Shown: positions 59,501 to 61,385, numbered from the stretch's first letter. The stretch: 64,000 nt of DNA from Chiridota heheva (GCA_020152595.1 JAIGNY010000327.1:1785001-1849000), one strand, 5' to 3'. Made by a program: numbers and translations. Notes: generated by a model from the letters alone, not told the origin.

Positions 59501-61385
59501 CCAATATAATTTTATGCCAATGTTATGGTATTCCTAGATAATAGTATAGTTTTGTATGCCAAAATAATGGGTATCTCTGTAGGATTATCAGCACAACATA
59601 CAAATATTTGTGTGAATATCCACAGTTTATAGATGCATGAAATTGTTTCTTGCAGTACTTTGCTGAGTTTCAACAGGGCATTGTCAGTTCACAAACTCCT
59701 GAGAAGCAGAACAGCATGCTACAATGCTTCAAGAATCTGATGGATGGAATCGAGAGGAACTTGCGCACCAAAAACAGAGACAGGTATATGTGACATCACT
59801 TTATCTACTCATTGTATTAGTAGAAGGTCCGCTTTTTGATCCGAGGGATCCAGGTACAATTCTGGCTTGCGTTATACCAGAGACTAAAAATGGTTCCTTG
59901 CCTGGTGCTTAGTAGGTAGAGGATAGAGCAGGGTGGGTGGTGATGTGAAGTGGAAAAGGGAAAGAACATTCAAATTGTTTACTTTTCGAGTTTCTGTTGT
60001 GCTTTAAGACACTGGCCTATTATAGTGAGCAATCGTTTCTTGTGCATTAATAGTTGGATTCTAAATGTTTTATTGGTTAAAAAAGAAACATTTTACAATT
60101 TTTCAGTCCCCTTACTCCCCCCAACTACCCACCCAACAAGAAGCTCCATTTTTGCATGTGTGTGTACATATATACATACGTACAAAAAGCTTTTATACCG
60201 CACCATTCCATGAAGACCAAAGCTCCACCAGCCAAGTACAAGGACATGACTTTTGTCTCTGCTAGAAGCAACCGCAAAAACATTAGTGATTCCATGTATC
60301 AGTAATCAAATTACTTATCATCTAACACAAAGCAAAAAAAGGAGCTTATTGTGGCCAAGTTTTGTAGGTAGGGCTAGTATAGAGTATGTGCATTGTGCAC
60401 CGGTGTTATCCATGCATGATGTAGGAATTCATCCAATCACTGGTCATGGAATTGTAAACAAACAAAAGAGTGCATACCAAAATTTGCTGTTTGTTTGCCT
60501 CCACGTGATGGCATCTTTCATATCAAAAACTAACATTTATGAAATAAAAAACAATTAATTCTGATTATTTCGAATTTAAAAAAAAAAGGGGGTGGGGGGG
60601 GGGCTTAGTTTTGCATTTTCTATGTTGTTTTTGATTACTGAGAGTGTCTCTTCTGTTTTTCATTTTGTTAGTAAGTGCACTTCGTGTACAGTGGGCATTA
60701 CATAAAATACCCAAGAGGTACCCAGCTGAGTGTGTGTGACATTATATGCACATACTCTACTGGGTCAGATTATGTGTCAGGGGTGGATAAAATATAGCTG
60801 ACCATTGTCACCAATAATCCCAGAAATTGTTTTTCAGGTCTCCAAAAAGAAAAGGAAGAAAACGAGGAAAGTGAAAGGAGAAAAAAAGGAAAAGGGGAGT
60901 AAAAAAAAGGAAAATGAAAAATATGGAAAGGAAAGGGAGTGGGGGGGGAGGGGATACGAGAAAGACAGAAATAAGGAAAGATAGAAATACAATTAATATC
61001 CTGTCGGGATTAAAGCAATCGGTTTGTTCTGTTTGTTAAAGTATACTTGCAGAAATTTTATTCAAGACTTTCTACGGTCTCTGAAAGTAAAGCACTGTTT
61101 CCACTCCTCTGATGTGTGTAAAATCAGGGCAGAGAATTCATTTATTTTGAAAAGCTGTTTTCATCAATGAGTTATCAACACTGTTAGAGTGCAATTTATT
61201 AAAAAAATTTAGCCTGAGGTATAGTACTCATTATTACTTCTCACAAACTGCATAATTTCTTTTCTTTCAGATTCACACAGAACTTATCCATCTTCAGGAG
61301 AGATATCAACGATTCACTTCGAACAGCAAATAGCACCACAGGAAACGCCGAGCCTGTCGCAGCGGGCGTCGACATGATGAGTTAG
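11373..61385 (+). CDS. XPO7: Exportin-7 gene, 27 coding exons (first coding exon not in window)
   Basis: Exons joined: 11373-11516, 12637-12730, 14473-14543, 15493-15588, 19283-19348, 22408-22512, 23336-23374, 26311-26434, 28971-29044, 30971-31090, 32104-32250, 37398-37634, 38007-38139, 40927-41032, 43166-43301, 43987-44060, 44738-44882, 45869-46096, 46984-47072, 48522-48712, 52333-52387, 53880-54039, 54542-54680, 55999-56138, 58204-58302, 59656-59783, 61271-61385. Phases agree at every junction, giving 1084 codons plus TAG; human XPO7 is 1087 residues. Exportin-7 is a RanGTP-binding importin-beta-family receptor built of HEAT repeats that carries proteins between nucleus and cytoplasm. The N-terminal ~100 residues are the importin-beta N-terminal (Ran-binding) region. 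Diagnostic strings include [70 protein letters not shown] and [19 protein letters not shown]. The gene is numbered from exon 2 because the first visible exon matches vertebrate exon 2. RanBP17 is a paralogue in vertebrates, but the identity here favours XPO7. Confidence 0.97.
12082..12545 (+). mobile_element. LINE C-terminal fragment in XPO7 intron 2
   Basis: An open frame at 12082-12441 carries the Cys-rich C-terminal motif of many non-LTR retrotransposon ORF2 proteins (RYCTMCN, then [13 protein letters not shown]). A short 3' tail ends in an AT dinucleotide run near 12530. No RT core is present, so this is a heavily 5'-truncated copy in the same orientation as the gene. Confidence 0.8.
12637..12730 (+). 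CDS. XPO7: XPO7 exon 3
   Basis: 94 nt; residues 49-79 plus one base of the next codon. [18 protein letters not shown] matches the vertebrate SSYSQLLAATCLTKLVSR segment. The acceptor is TTCTTTTCAG and the donor GTAAGT. It continues the N-terminal Ran-binding HEAT helices and ends in LEQRIDI. Confidence 0.96.
12996..14186 (-). mobile_element. tRNA-derived SINE (family S1), interrupted by a hAT element at 13057-13986
   Basis: Segments 12996-13056 and 13995-14186 together match the SINEs at 33009-33286 and 58850-59125. The shared body has a CATGG block, CTGGGTGGGACACCAGTCCAT, and GTGTCYTRCTCAAGAACRCA. On the minus strand a tRNA-like head with A-box and B-box remnants lies at about 14120-14186. 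This is the most diverged of the three S1 copies. Confidence 0.75.
13057..13986. mobile_element. hAT-type non-autonomous DNA element, 930 bp, with 8-bp TSD
   Basis: The terminal inverted repeats are TAGGGTTCTAGCTA at 13057-13070 and the reverse complement of CAGGGTTCTAGCTA at 13973-13986 (13 of 14 match). They are flanked by the 8-bp duplication GGTGGGAC at 13049-13056 and 13987-13994. An 8-bp TSD with CAGGG-type ends is the hAT signature. No transposase frame is visible. The insertion splits an S1 SINE. Confidence 0.88.
14473..14543 (+). CDS. XPO7: XPO7 exon 4
   Basis: 71 nt; completes the Lys codon split with exon 3 and encodes [20 protein letters not shown]-type sequence ending LVQ. The acceptor is TTTTCCAG and the donor GTAAGC. 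It is nearly identical to the vertebrate [20 protein letters not shown] segment, one of the most conserved in the family. Confidence 0.97.
14544..15492. other. XPO7 intron 4
   Basis: AT-rich intron with no recognised mobile element or RNA. The open frame at 15112-15327 has no similarity I can name. Confidence 0.4.
15493..15588 (+). CDS. XPO7: XPO7 exon 5
   Basis: 96 nt, phase 0, 32 codons. [20 protein letters not shown] aligns with the vertebrate [20 protein letters not shown]. The acceptor is TCTCATTAG and the donor GTGAGA. Confidence 0.96.
15589..16999. other. XPO7 intron 5, proximal part
   Basis: No coding sequence recognised. Around 16370-16550 there are repeated GGTCA-type words, including a perfect DR1 arrangement at 16528-16540 (see findings). 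The rest is AT-rich and featureless to my eye. Confidence 0.4.
17000..17078 (-). repeat. tRNA-like SINE head or tRNA pseudogene
   Basis: On the minus strand the sequence TAGTGTAGTGGTTGTGA resembles a Pol III A box, and AGGTTTAAGCCCC about 35 bases later resembles a degenerate B box. I cannot fold a complete cloverleaf with a matched acceptor stem. A SINE remnant is more likely than a functional tRNA. Confidence 0.45.
17079..18711. other. XPO7 intron 5, central part, with GAGTGACACGACA motifs
   Basis: No gene. The word GTGAGTGACACGACA or a close variant occurs three times (near 17726, 18081 and 18101), which suggests an interspersed repeat of unknown class. The remainder is AT-rich. Confidence 0.45.
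18720..19038. mobile_element. hAT MITE, 319 bp, with perfect 8-bp TSD
   Basis: The 5' end CAGGGCTCGAAATAAGCA and the reverse complement of the 3' end, CAGGACTCAAAATTAGCA, form an 18-bp imperfect TIR. The 8-bp TSD CCCACATT is perfect at 18712-18719 and 19039-19046. Inside, a ~100-bp block with TTTCTTCACATCTCACATAA and ACTAGCCCATCAGGC is tandemly duplicated. No transposase. Confidence 0.93.
19283..19348 (+). CDS. XPO7: XPO7 exon 6
   Basis: 66 nt, phase 0, 22 codons: [20 protein letters not shown] plus NQ. It aligns with the vertebrate [20 protein letters not shown] segment. The acceptor is TGTTTCAG and the donor GTAAGA. Confidence 0.96.
19700..21110 (-). mobile_element. Truncated LINE with RT domain in XPO7 intron 6
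   Basis: Read on the minus strand from about 21090 down, the sequence gives [15 protein letters not shown], then the RT catalytic box [11 protein letters not shown] (~21000-20965), then a thumb-like region ([20 protein letters not shown]) and a C-terminal WN-containing tail (~19740-19960). The FADD box is intact, but the reading frame is interrupted and the 5' part is missing. A ~50-bp segment near 19955 recurs near 20387, so the copy also has an internal rearrangement. The clade is not decided. Confidence 0.85.
21180..21400 (+). repeat. Dispersed repeat R2 (copy 1)
   Basis: Shares ordered words with 54720-54975 (TTAGAGCAC, CAAGAAATAA, TTCCTGC.AATTCCTG, GTTATAACC) and partly with 48410-48470 (TTTTCCCATGRTTATAACC). 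Class unknown, no coding potential. Confidence 0.55.
21401..22407. other. XPO7 intron 6, distal part
   Basis: AT-rich sequence with nothing recognisable apart from a poly-T run near 21760 and the acceptor of exon 7. Confidence 0.4.
22408..22512 (+). CDS. XPO7: XPO7 exon 7
   Basis: 105 nt, phase 0, 35 codons. It contains [20 protein letters not shown], matching the vertebrate [20 protein letters not shown], and ends CTLLKQ. The acceptor is TTTTCATTACAG and the donor GTAATT. Confidence 0.97.
22713..23140 (+). mobile_element. LINE C-terminal fragment (family C copy 1)
   Basis: The frame reads [20 protein letters not shown], then [19 protein letters not shown] and [12 protein letters not shown]. 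This is the typical C-terminal tail of non-LTR retrotransposon RT proteins (R.RGD.I..FK; RVVN.WN.LP; FK..LDK.). Only this end survives. A reverse-strand relative lies at about 34900-35240. Confidence 0.88.
23336..23374 (+). CDS. XPO7: XPO7 exon 8 (39-nt short exon)
   Basis: 39 nt, phase 0, 13 codons [13 protein letters not shown], corresponding to the short acidic loop ASGKNLNLNDESQ of the human protein. Size and phase match, although the sequence has diverged. The acceptor is TTTTTGCAG and the donor GTGAGA. As a phase-0 short exon its skipping would keep the frame. Confidence 0.9.
23375..24524. other. XPO7 intron 8, proximal part
   Basis: No recognised gene. A minus-strand open stretch at 23607-23946 has no similarity I can name and looks like part of an interspersed repeat. 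The rest is AT-rich. Confidence 0.4.
24541..24915 (+). repeat. 18-bp minisatellite with two variant blocks
   Basis: Block one (24541-24750) repeats GAAGGTGAATGGATGATG about 11 times. Block two (about 24800-24910) repeats GGGAGATGGTAGGTGAAT about 6 times. Both have an 18-bp period and are related to each other, and decaying units continue to about 25030. The minus-strand open frame rich in SIHLP repeats is an artefact of the period. Confidence 0.93.
25080..25720 (+). repeat. Degenerate GGGACAGGGTGGGATGGCATGTG-type minisatellite
   Basis: Irregular repetition of GGGACAGGGT, GGGATGGCATGT and TGTGGGACA words, with no constant period over the whole stretch. It is similar in composition to the arrays at 27760-28200, 28640-28860 and 38880-39680. 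Confidence 0.85.
25820..26130 (-). repeat. Dispersed repeat (copy 2 of 970-1180)
   Basis: Reverse-complement relative of 970-1180: ACCGGTTTT and AAAACCGG blocks at 25860-25915, then CATTACGGGTG, AAGCTT, ACTTTATGTTC and the palindromic CTGCAGTGTACTGCACTG block. No coding potential. Confidence 0.7.
26311..26434 (+). CDS. XPO7: XPO7 exon 9
   Basis: 124 nt; 41 codons plus one base. It includes [20 protein letters not shown] and [11 protein letters not shown], matching the vertebrate [20 protein letters not shown] and [11 protein letters not shown]. The acceptor is CTATTTTTCAG and the donor GTAGGT. Confidence 0.97.
26435..27540. other. XPO7 intron 9, proximal part
   Basis: No gene recognised. 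Around 27100-27400 there is a loose repetition of CTCAGAAA and TTCCTCAGA words, too degenerate to assign a period. Confidence 0.4.
27760..28205 (+). repeat. GGGATGCCATGTGGGACATGGGGT minisatellite
   Basis: Imperfect ~24-25-bp units built from GGGATGCCATGTGGGA and CATGGGGTG. It is the first of two blocks in this intron, separated from the second (28640-28860) by the 428-bp element at 28212-28639. Confidence 0.9.
28212..28639. mobile_element. Non-autonomous DNA element, 428 bp, TIR CAGACCTGCC, 6-bp TSD
   Basis: The ends are CAGACCTGCC (28212-28221) and GGCAGGTCTG (28630-28639), perfect 10-bp inverted repeats. TGGGAT flanks both sides (28206-28211 and 28640-28645). The host sequence is a minisatellite rich in TGGGAT, so the TSD is ambiguous on its own. 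The interior is AT-rich with no transposase. The ends resemble those of the element at 36649-37088. Confidence 0.85.
28640..28935 (+). repeat. Minisatellite block with conserved 80-bp 3' flank
   Basis: Units such as GGGATGCCATGTGGGACATATGGTG are followed by a flank (about 28855-28935) with GTCATATGATATGGGTGTCA, TTGCATGGGCATGCGAACC and GGTATTTACCATT. The same array plus the same flank occurs at 38880-39770, so the two are copies of one composite repeat. This copy ends about 35 nt before the exon 10 acceptor. Confidence 0.88.
28971..29044 (+). CDS. XPO7: XPO7 exon 10
   Basis: 74 nt; completes the Ala codon split with exon 9 and encodes [20 protein letters not shown] ending LSSL. It matches the vertebrate [20 protein letters not shown] segment. 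The acceptor is TTTCTTCACAG and the donor GTAAGT. Confidence 0.96.
29045..30394. other. XPO7 intron 10, proximal part
   Basis: AT-rich with no exon or mobile element recognised. A short stretch near 29950-30040 (GAAAGTCTATTGTG, then ACATCACGCACCC) resembles 44262-44345, pointing to another interspersed repeat. Confidence 0.4.
30395..30775 (+). repeat. GGCATTTCTACATTTGGGCATTTTA minisatellite
   Basis: About 25-bp units of GGCATTTCTACATTTGGGCATTTTA, mixed with shorter 15-bp units of GGCATTTCTACATTT. No coding potential. Confidence 0.92.
30971..31090 (+). CDS. XPO7: XPO7 exon 11
   Basis: 120 nt, phase 0, 40 codons. [20 protein letters not shown] is identical to the human stretch, and ILENPQ ends the exon. 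The acceptor is CTTTTTTTTCCAG and the donor GTAAGA. HEAT-repeat region. Confidence 0.97.
31205..31855 (+). mobile_element. LINE RT C-terminal fragment with internal 20-bp quadruplication
   Basis: The sequence reads [20 protein letters not shown] and [13 protein letters not shown], then KLRLYKTLV after a stop. This is the post-RT region of RTE/L1-like or related LINEs (FKYLGS...I..RI.KA...F). A 20-bp unit GAGGAGCTTTTATCAGACTA is repeated about four times at 31316-31395, a local expansion inside the fragment. The frame is broken. Confidence 0.82.
32104..32250 (+). CDS. XPO7: XPO7 exon 12
   Basis: 147 nt, phase 0, 49 codons. [20 protein letters not shown] and [20 protein letters not shown] are nearly identical to the vertebrate sequence. 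The acceptor is TTTTTCAG and the donor GTAAGA. A decayed partial copy lies 220 bp downstream. Confidence 0.97.
32470..32545 (+). pseudogene. Decayed partial copy of XPO7 exon 12
   Basis: TGCAGACTACTTGCCAGACT (from about 32489) matches the exon 12 stretch TGCAGACTGCTTGCCAGACT with one difference, and the match continues as GAAATCAAATGACAAATTA against AAAATCAAATTACCAGCTG. A CGCACAGTTTAC stretch resembles the exon's GCAAAGTTTAC. It is short, lacks usable splice sites and is truncated, so I read it as a relic of a local duplication. Confidence 0.7.
33009..33286 (-). mobile_element. tRNA-derived SINE, family S1
   Basis: On the minus strand it begins GAGGTGCTGTGGCTCAGTGG with an A-box-like TGGCTCAGTGGTTAAGG and a B-box-like GAGTTTGATTCC. 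A body follows containing GTGTCCTTAAGCAAGACACT. It ends in GGATTTAGCT. Flanks AAAACTTTTTAA and AAAAGCTTTTTAA suggest a target-site duplication. The parallel copy is at 58850-59125. Confidence 0.88.
33291..34149. other. XPO7 intron 12, central part
   Basis: No gene. A minus-strand open frame at 33342-33638 has no similarity I can name. Confidence 0.4.
34155..34420 (+). repeat. 29-bp minisatellite, about 9 copies
   Basis: Units of TGCCATGAATAATTAAAATGCTAAATAAT with substitutions in most copies. AT-rich and non-coding. Confidence 0.92.
34900..35240 (-). mobile_element. LINE C-terminal fragment (family C copy 2)
   Basis: The reverse complement contains GTTGTTAATGAGTGGAATGG (35051-35073 region), the same RVVNEWNGL segment as at 22940-22960, and a matching upstream part (AGAGTTCTCACAG, GTAACAGTTTGAAGTTGACC). 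The opposite orientation shows a separate insertion. Confidence 0.82.
35380..36648. other. XPO7 intron 12, distal part
   Basis: No exon recognised. Sequence at 35880-36050 (TATGACATCATCAAAC, ATGCAAT, CACATCTCCTTAACG, CCAAATTGGCTC) resembles an arm of the foldback element at 45173-45691, suggesting a solo relative. Confidence 0.45.
36649..37088. mobile_element. Non-autonomous DNA element, 440 bp, TIR CAGGCCTCCC, 6-bp TSD
   Basis: The ends are CAGGCCTCCC (36649-36658) and GGGAGGCCTG (37079-37088), a perfect 10-bp TIR. TGATAT flanks both sides (36643-36648 and 37089-37094). The interior near both ends is built of AACCTTTAAAAACCTTTATT direct repeats. No transposase. End sequence and TSD length match the element at 28212-28639. 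Confidence 0.9.
37398..37634 (+). CDS. XPO7: XPO7 exon 13 (acceptor uncertain)
   Basis: 237 nt, phase 0, 79 codons. [40 protein letters not shown] and [12 protein letters not shown] match the vertebrate protein closely. The acceptor chosen (ACATCAACAG) has a poor polypyrimidine tract. It gives APVWQF where human has HWEF, two extra residues. A second AG seven bases downstream would be out of frame. The donor is GTAAGA. Confidence 0.9.
37665..37930 (+). repeat. ~122-bp tandem duplication in XPO7 intron 13
   Basis: Two diverged copies share TAGATGATAAATCACAGTTA against TAGATAATAAATCACAGTTA, then CTTCRCTAA and CATGATCCATTTC-like segments. Non-coding. Confidence 0.75.
38007..38139 (+). CDS. XPO7: XPO7 exon 14
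   Basis: 133 nt; 44 codons plus one base of Gly. [20 protein letters not shown] is near-identical to vertebrate [20 protein letters not shown]; the exon ends DLAIQEG. The acceptor is TCTTTTCTTCAG and the donor GTAGGA. Confidence 0.97.
38509..38848. mobile_element. hAT MITE, 340 bp, with perfect 8-bp TSD
   Basis: The ends CAGGACTCG and (reverse complement) CAAGGCTCG, with the 8-bp TSD CATACATC at 38501-38508 and 38849-38856, are of hAT type and resemble the element at 18720-19038. The interior has two CACCTGCT segments with CTAGTAG and no open frame. Confidence 0.88.
38880..39770 (+). repeat. Minisatellite GGGATGTCATGTGGGACAT with shared 3' flank
   Basis: About 800 bp of imperfect units mixing GGGATGCCATGTGGGA, GATATGGTGGAATGCCATGT and GGGATGTCATGTGGGACAT. 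It ends with the flank GTCATATGATATGGGTGTCA, TTGCATGGGCATGCGAACC, GGTATTTACCATT, as at 28855-28935. Open frames on both strands are period artefacts. Confidence 0.92.
39771..40926. other. XPO7 intron 14, distal part, with an unassigned open stretch
   Basis: At 40398-40691 a frame reads through [18 protein letters not shown] and continues, after a frame change near 40650, as [20 protein letters not shown] to about 40870. It has codon-like content and an AG (40503-40504) upstream of its best part, but it does not match any exportin segment and no protein I recognise. It may be a decayed transposon ORF or a cryptic exon. The rest is AT-rich. Confidence 0.35.
40927..41032 (+). CDS. XPO7: XPO7 exon 15
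   Basis: 106 nt; completes Gly, then [19 protein letters not shown], identical to human, then DGELVC and two bases of Arg. The acceptor is TTTTTATCTTTGCAG and the donor GTAGGA. Confidence 0.97.
41070..42536 (+). mobile_element. LINE 3' half with RNase H, family A copy 2, 8-bp TSD
   Basis: It begins inside the post-RT region ([20 protein letters not shown]) and carries RNase H motifs: a TDG-type segment with Tyr changed to Ser (~41515), SAEAKA (~41610), FSDLKA (Ser to Leu, ~41687) and WIPSHVDIP (~41805). The 3' end is GTGGTGCCGTTAAGCCCTCA plus CAAA repeats. CATAAAAT flanks both sides (41070-41077 and 42529-42536). The copy starts 38 nt after the exon 15 donor. The frame is broken; no endonuclease or RT core. 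Confidence 0.9.
42540..43165. other. XPO7 intron 15, distal part
   Basis: No gene or mobile element recognised. It ends at the exon 16 acceptor (TTTTCGCAG). Confidence 0.4.
43166..43301 (+). CDS. XPO7: XPO7 exon 16
   Basis: 136 nt; completes Arg, then [20 protein letters not shown] and [20 protein letters not shown] ending SSK. It matches human [20 protein letters not shown] and MLSFFEQFRKIYIGDQVQK. The donor is GTGAGT. Confidence 0.97.
43302..43986. other. XPO7 intron 16
   Basis: AT-rich, no recognised element; ends at CTTCTACAG. Confidence 0.4.
43987..44060 (+). CDS. XPO7: XPO7 exon 17
   Basis: 74 nt; [20 protein letters not shown] then FIGK and two bases of Ile. Human has [20 protein letters not shown]. 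The donor is GTAAGT. Confidence 0.96.
44391..44495 (+). pseudogene. Decayed duplicate of the intron 17 end and exon 18 start
   Basis: The segment ATTCTGTTTTACTTGCCTGG, GAAACCACTC, CAAATATATCCGTACA, TAATGTTTTGAGATATT and ACCAATTTGGAGTAC parallels 44641-44757, where the last word is ACCAATTTGAAGTAC of exon 18 preceded by its acceptor. The duplicate has lost the acceptor AG and stops after about 15 exon bases. A further ~50-bp tandem duplication (GGGTAACTTCGGGTAAC) lies between the two. Confidence 0.72.
44738..44882 (+). CDS. XPO7: XPO7 exon 18
   Basis: 145 nt; completes Ile, then [20 protein letters not shown] and [20 protein letters not shown] ending NHT. Human has [20 protein letters not shown]. 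The acceptor is CTTCTGTTACAG and the donor GTAAGT. Confidence 0.97.
45173..45691. mobile_element. Foldback (long inverted repeat) element, arms about 190 bp
   Basis: The left arm (45173-45365) and right arm (45501-45691) are inverted copies. TTCATTT..ATGTATGATAGAGGA pairs with the right arm read in reverse, and matches continue through TTTCAAAGATTGT, GTGATGTCATA and CAGATCCAAGACA. The loop is about 135 bp. Divergence between arms is obvious, so the hairpin is old. A single-arm relative may lie at 35880-36050. No transposase. Confidence 0.82.
45869..46096 (+). CDS. XPO7: XPO7 exon 19
   Basis: 228 nt, phase 0, 76 codons. [20 protein letters not shown] and [18 protein letters not shown] match the vertebrate protein. 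The C-terminal third ([20 protein letters not shown]) is diverged and about four residues longer than human. The acceptor is TTATTTCAG and the donor GTAAAA. Confidence 0.95.
46097..46983. other. XPO7 intron 19
   Basis: Higher GC than neighbouring introns at about 46150-46780, with no frame, TIR or RNA signal that I can support. It may be an unrecognised old mobile element. Confidence 0.4.
46984..47072 (+). CDS. XPO7: XPO7 exon 20 (followed by a U12-type donor)
   Basis: 89 nt; [20 protein letters not shown], then TSYMMLFDW and two bases of Ile. Human has [20 protein letters not shown] and TSFMMLFEW. The acceptor is TTCTACAG. The exon ends at 47072 and the intron starts GTATCCTTT, the minor-spliceosome 5' consensus. 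Confidence 0.96.
47829..47998 (-). mobile_element. tRNA-derived SINE, family S2, inside the U12-type intron
   Basis: On the minus strand it begins GACCTCCGTGGTGTAGTGG with an A-box-like GTGTAGTGGTTAGTCC and a B-box CGGGTTTGATTCCC. It ends in a GGGACGTTAAACCCTGCTATG block with ATGCT repeats. The GTTAAAC end resembles the 3' ends of LINE families A and B, so mobilisation by such a LINE is possible. Confidence 0.85.
48410..48475 (+). repeat. Dispersed repeat R2 (partial copy 2)
   Basis: CTTCCGCTTTTCCCATGATTATAACC matches the end of the repeat at 21340-21375 and, more loosely, 54945-54970. A short remnant. Confidence 0.5.
48522..48712 (+). CDS. XPO7: XPO7 exon 21
   Basis: 191 nt; completes Ile, then [40 protein letters not shown] and [20 protein letters not shown] ending AY plus one base of Gly. 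The last two blocks are nearly identical to human. The acceptor is U12-type and the donor (GTAAGT) is U2-type. Confidence 0.97.
48713..49800. other. XPO7 intron 21, proximal part with degenerate repeats
   Basis: No gene. At about 49400-49650 there are loose repeats of GAGTCAGTATNAGCCATGGGNNARAATGA with a period near 35 bp. The remainder is AT-rich. Confidence 0.55.
49801..52282 (+). repeat. 50-bp satellite array, about 50 units, in XPO7 intron 21
   Basis: A 2.48-kb array of a 50-bp unit made of TAGCTATTCAGAACCCCCAA, AAGAGGRTAACACCATAG and ATTCATTGATGA. Most units differ only at a few sites (AGAGGA/AGACGG/AGAGGG, TTCAG/TTTAG, ACACC/ATCTT). Deleted or shortened units cluster at 50720-50870, 51080-51120 and 51660-51760. 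The array ends 50 nt before exon 22. It has no long open frame. Confidence 0.97.
52333..52387 (+). CDS. XPO7: XPO7 exon 22 (followed by an AT-AC intron)
   Basis: 55 nt; completes Gly, then [17 protein letters not shown] and two bases of Lys. Human has NRILTLGEVPKDQVYAL. The acceptor TTCTTCTCTTTCCAG is a strong U2 site. The intron that follows starts ATATCCTTTT. Confidence 0.95.
52388..53879 (+). other. U12-type AT-AC intron of XPO7 (phase 2)
   Basis: The donor ATATCCTTT at 52388-52396 matches the minor AT-AC 5' site exactly. The branch word TTCCTTAAC at 53861-53869 is a perfect U12 consensus, about 11 bases before the terminal AC at 53878-53879. Splicing here gives ...[11 protein letters not shown], against human ...[11 protein letters not shown]. 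No GT-AG alternative restores this frame. The intron contains a LINE insertion at 52978-53768. Confidence 0.95.
52966..53780 (+). mobile_element. LINE 3' end, family A copy 3, with perfect 12-bp TSD
   Basis: The element body is 52978-53768: the last RNase H motif ([20 protein letters not shown], Trp retained), the C-terminal domain, 3' UTR, GTGGTGCCGTTAAG end and CAAA repeats. ACATTGCCTTTA flanks it perfectly at 52966-52977 and 53769-53780. A long open stretch (52836-53519) remains, so this is the youngest-looking of the three copies. It sits in the AT-AC intron, 81 nt before its branch site. Confidence 0.95.
53880..54039 (+). CDS. XPO7: XPO7 exon 23
   Basis: 160 nt; completes Lys, then [40 protein letters not shown] and [13 protein letters not shown]. 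Human has [20 protein letters not shown] and [20 protein letters not shown]. The donor is GTAAGT. Confidence 0.97.
54040..54541. other. XPO7 intron 23
   Basis: AT-rich; nothing recognised. Confidence 0.4.
54542..54680 (+). CDS. XPO7: XPO7 exon 24
   Basis: 139 nt; [46 protein letters not shown] and one base of Asp. It matches human [20 protein letters not shown] and [20 protein letters not shown]. The acceptor is ATTTTCAACAG and the donor GTAAGA. Confidence 0.97.
54720..54975 (+). repeat. Dispersed repeat R2 (copy 3)
   Basis: Shares the words GGTGTCAAAAATC, ACAGAAATAATATTA, TTAGAGCAC, CAAGAAATAA and CTAATTCCTG...GTTATAACC with 19425-19475 and 21180-21375. The open frame at 54711-54947 belongs to this repeat, not to XPO7. 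Confidence 0.6.
54976..55998. other. XPO7 intron 24, distal part
   Basis: No gene. Around 55470-55800 there are oppositely oriented AAGTGCCTTATTACACC-like and GACGCTTATTAGATCATAGGC-like segments, possibly the ends of a MITE. I cannot fix its borders or a TSD. Confidence 0.4.
55999..56138 (+). CDS. XPO7: XPO7 exon 25
   Basis: 140 nt; completes Asp, then [29 protein letters not shown] and [11 protein letters not shown]. The first block is near-identical to human [20 protein letters not shown]; the second half is diverged. The acceptor is TTTTTTCTTGGCAG and the donor GTATGA. Two decayed copies of this exon lie downstream. Confidence 0.96.
56256..57500 (+). pseudogene. Decayed copy (a) of XPO7 exon 25, split by a LINE
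   Basis: The left part (56256-56339) parallels exon 25: GTTTGCATCAGCGGTTGT, ACCTATTTTCCGACAACTTT, ATAAATCCAAGAAC against exon words GTTTGCACCGGTTG, ACCTATCTCTTCAGACAACT and GTAAATCCAAGAGC. The right part (57458-57500) continues TTTCCTAGAATTCTGGACTT against the exon's TTTCCTAAAATTCTGGACAT. A LINE occupies the gap. The copy has no intact frame or acceptor. Confidence 0.82.
56340..57457 (+). mobile_element. LINE family B copy 2, internally deleted, nested in an exon relic
   Basis: It starts in an endonuclease-RT linker-like region ([20 protein letters not shown]) and passes without an RT core to an RNase H segment ([20 protein letters not shown], ~56590-56655). The C-terminal domain ends NSNLFHLI, followed by the 3' UTR and a GCGGCCATTAAACATCAAC end. 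TAATTT flanks both sides (56334-56339 and 57458-57463). The missing RT implies a large internal deletion. It is related to 10283-10661. Confidence 0.85.
57810..57890 (+). pseudogene. Decayed copy (b) of XPO7 exon 25
   Basis: TTCTTGCCAG is followed five bases later by ATGGTTTGCACCGGCTGTTG, against exon 25 ATGGTTTGCACCGGTTGCTG. The AG-to-ATG spacing is the same as in exon 25. It encodes [11 protein letters not shown], then an extra T shifts the frame before GTTACCTT, and no good donor follows. The acceptor is preserved, so a cryptic alternative exon cannot be excluded. Confidence 0.82.
57923..58141. mobile_element. Mariner-type MITE, 219 bp, with TA TSD
   Basis: TTCACTTGGTCGG at 57923-57935 and its perfect reverse complement at 58129-58141 form 13-bp TIRs flanked by TA on both sides (57921-57922 and 58142-58143). 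TA duplication is typical of Tc1/mariner-type elements. No transposase. It ends 62 nt before exon 26. Confidence 0.9.
58204..58302 (+). CDS. XPO7: XPO7 exon 26
   Basis: 99 nt, phase 0, 33 codons. [20 protein letters not shown] and [13 protein letters not shown] are near-identical to human. The acceptor ends GTCGTTAATAG and the donor is GTAAGT. Confidence 0.97.
58303..58849. other. XPO7 intron 26, proximal part
   Basis: No gene or repeat recognised. Confidence 0.4.
58850..59125 (-). mobile_element. tRNA-derived SINE, family S1, with imperfect TSD
   Basis: On the minus strand: GAGGTGCTGTGGCTCAGTGG head with A and B boxes, a body with GTGTTCTTGAGCAAGACACT, and a GGATTTAGCT end. CCTAAAATTTGCAAATTTA (58831-58849) and CCTAAATTTTGCGTATTTA (59126-59144) look like an aged target-site duplication. 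It is over 80% similar by eye to 33009-33286. Confidence 0.9.
59360..59580 (+). repeat. AATGGTATGCCAATAT minisatellite (~16-17 bp)
   Basis: About 13 imperfect units of ATAATGGTATGCCAA with single-base and length differences. Confidence 0.85.
59656..59783 (+). CDS. XPO7: XPO7 exon 27
   Basis: 128 nt; [39 protein letters not shown] and two bases of Arg. Human has SQPPEKQQA and CFENLMEGIERNLLTKNRD in the same places. The acceptor is TTCTTGCAG and the donor GTATAT. Confidence 0.96.
59784..61270. other. XPO7 intron 27, with polypurine and G-rich tracts
   Basis: No gene. A run of about ten A and then G-rich sequence lies at 60578-60604. A polypurine stretch of about 130 bp (AAAAGGAAGAAAACGAGGAAA and similar) is at 60845-60985 with G runs at 60935-60955. 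No mobile element recognised. Confidence 0.5.
61271..61385 (+). CDS. XPO7: XPO7 exon 28 (terminal exon)
   Basis: 115 nt; completes Arg, then [20 protein letters not shown] and ends VDMMS followed by TAG at 61383-61385. Human ends NSNDMMS. The acceptor is TTTCTTTCAG. Confidence 0.97.
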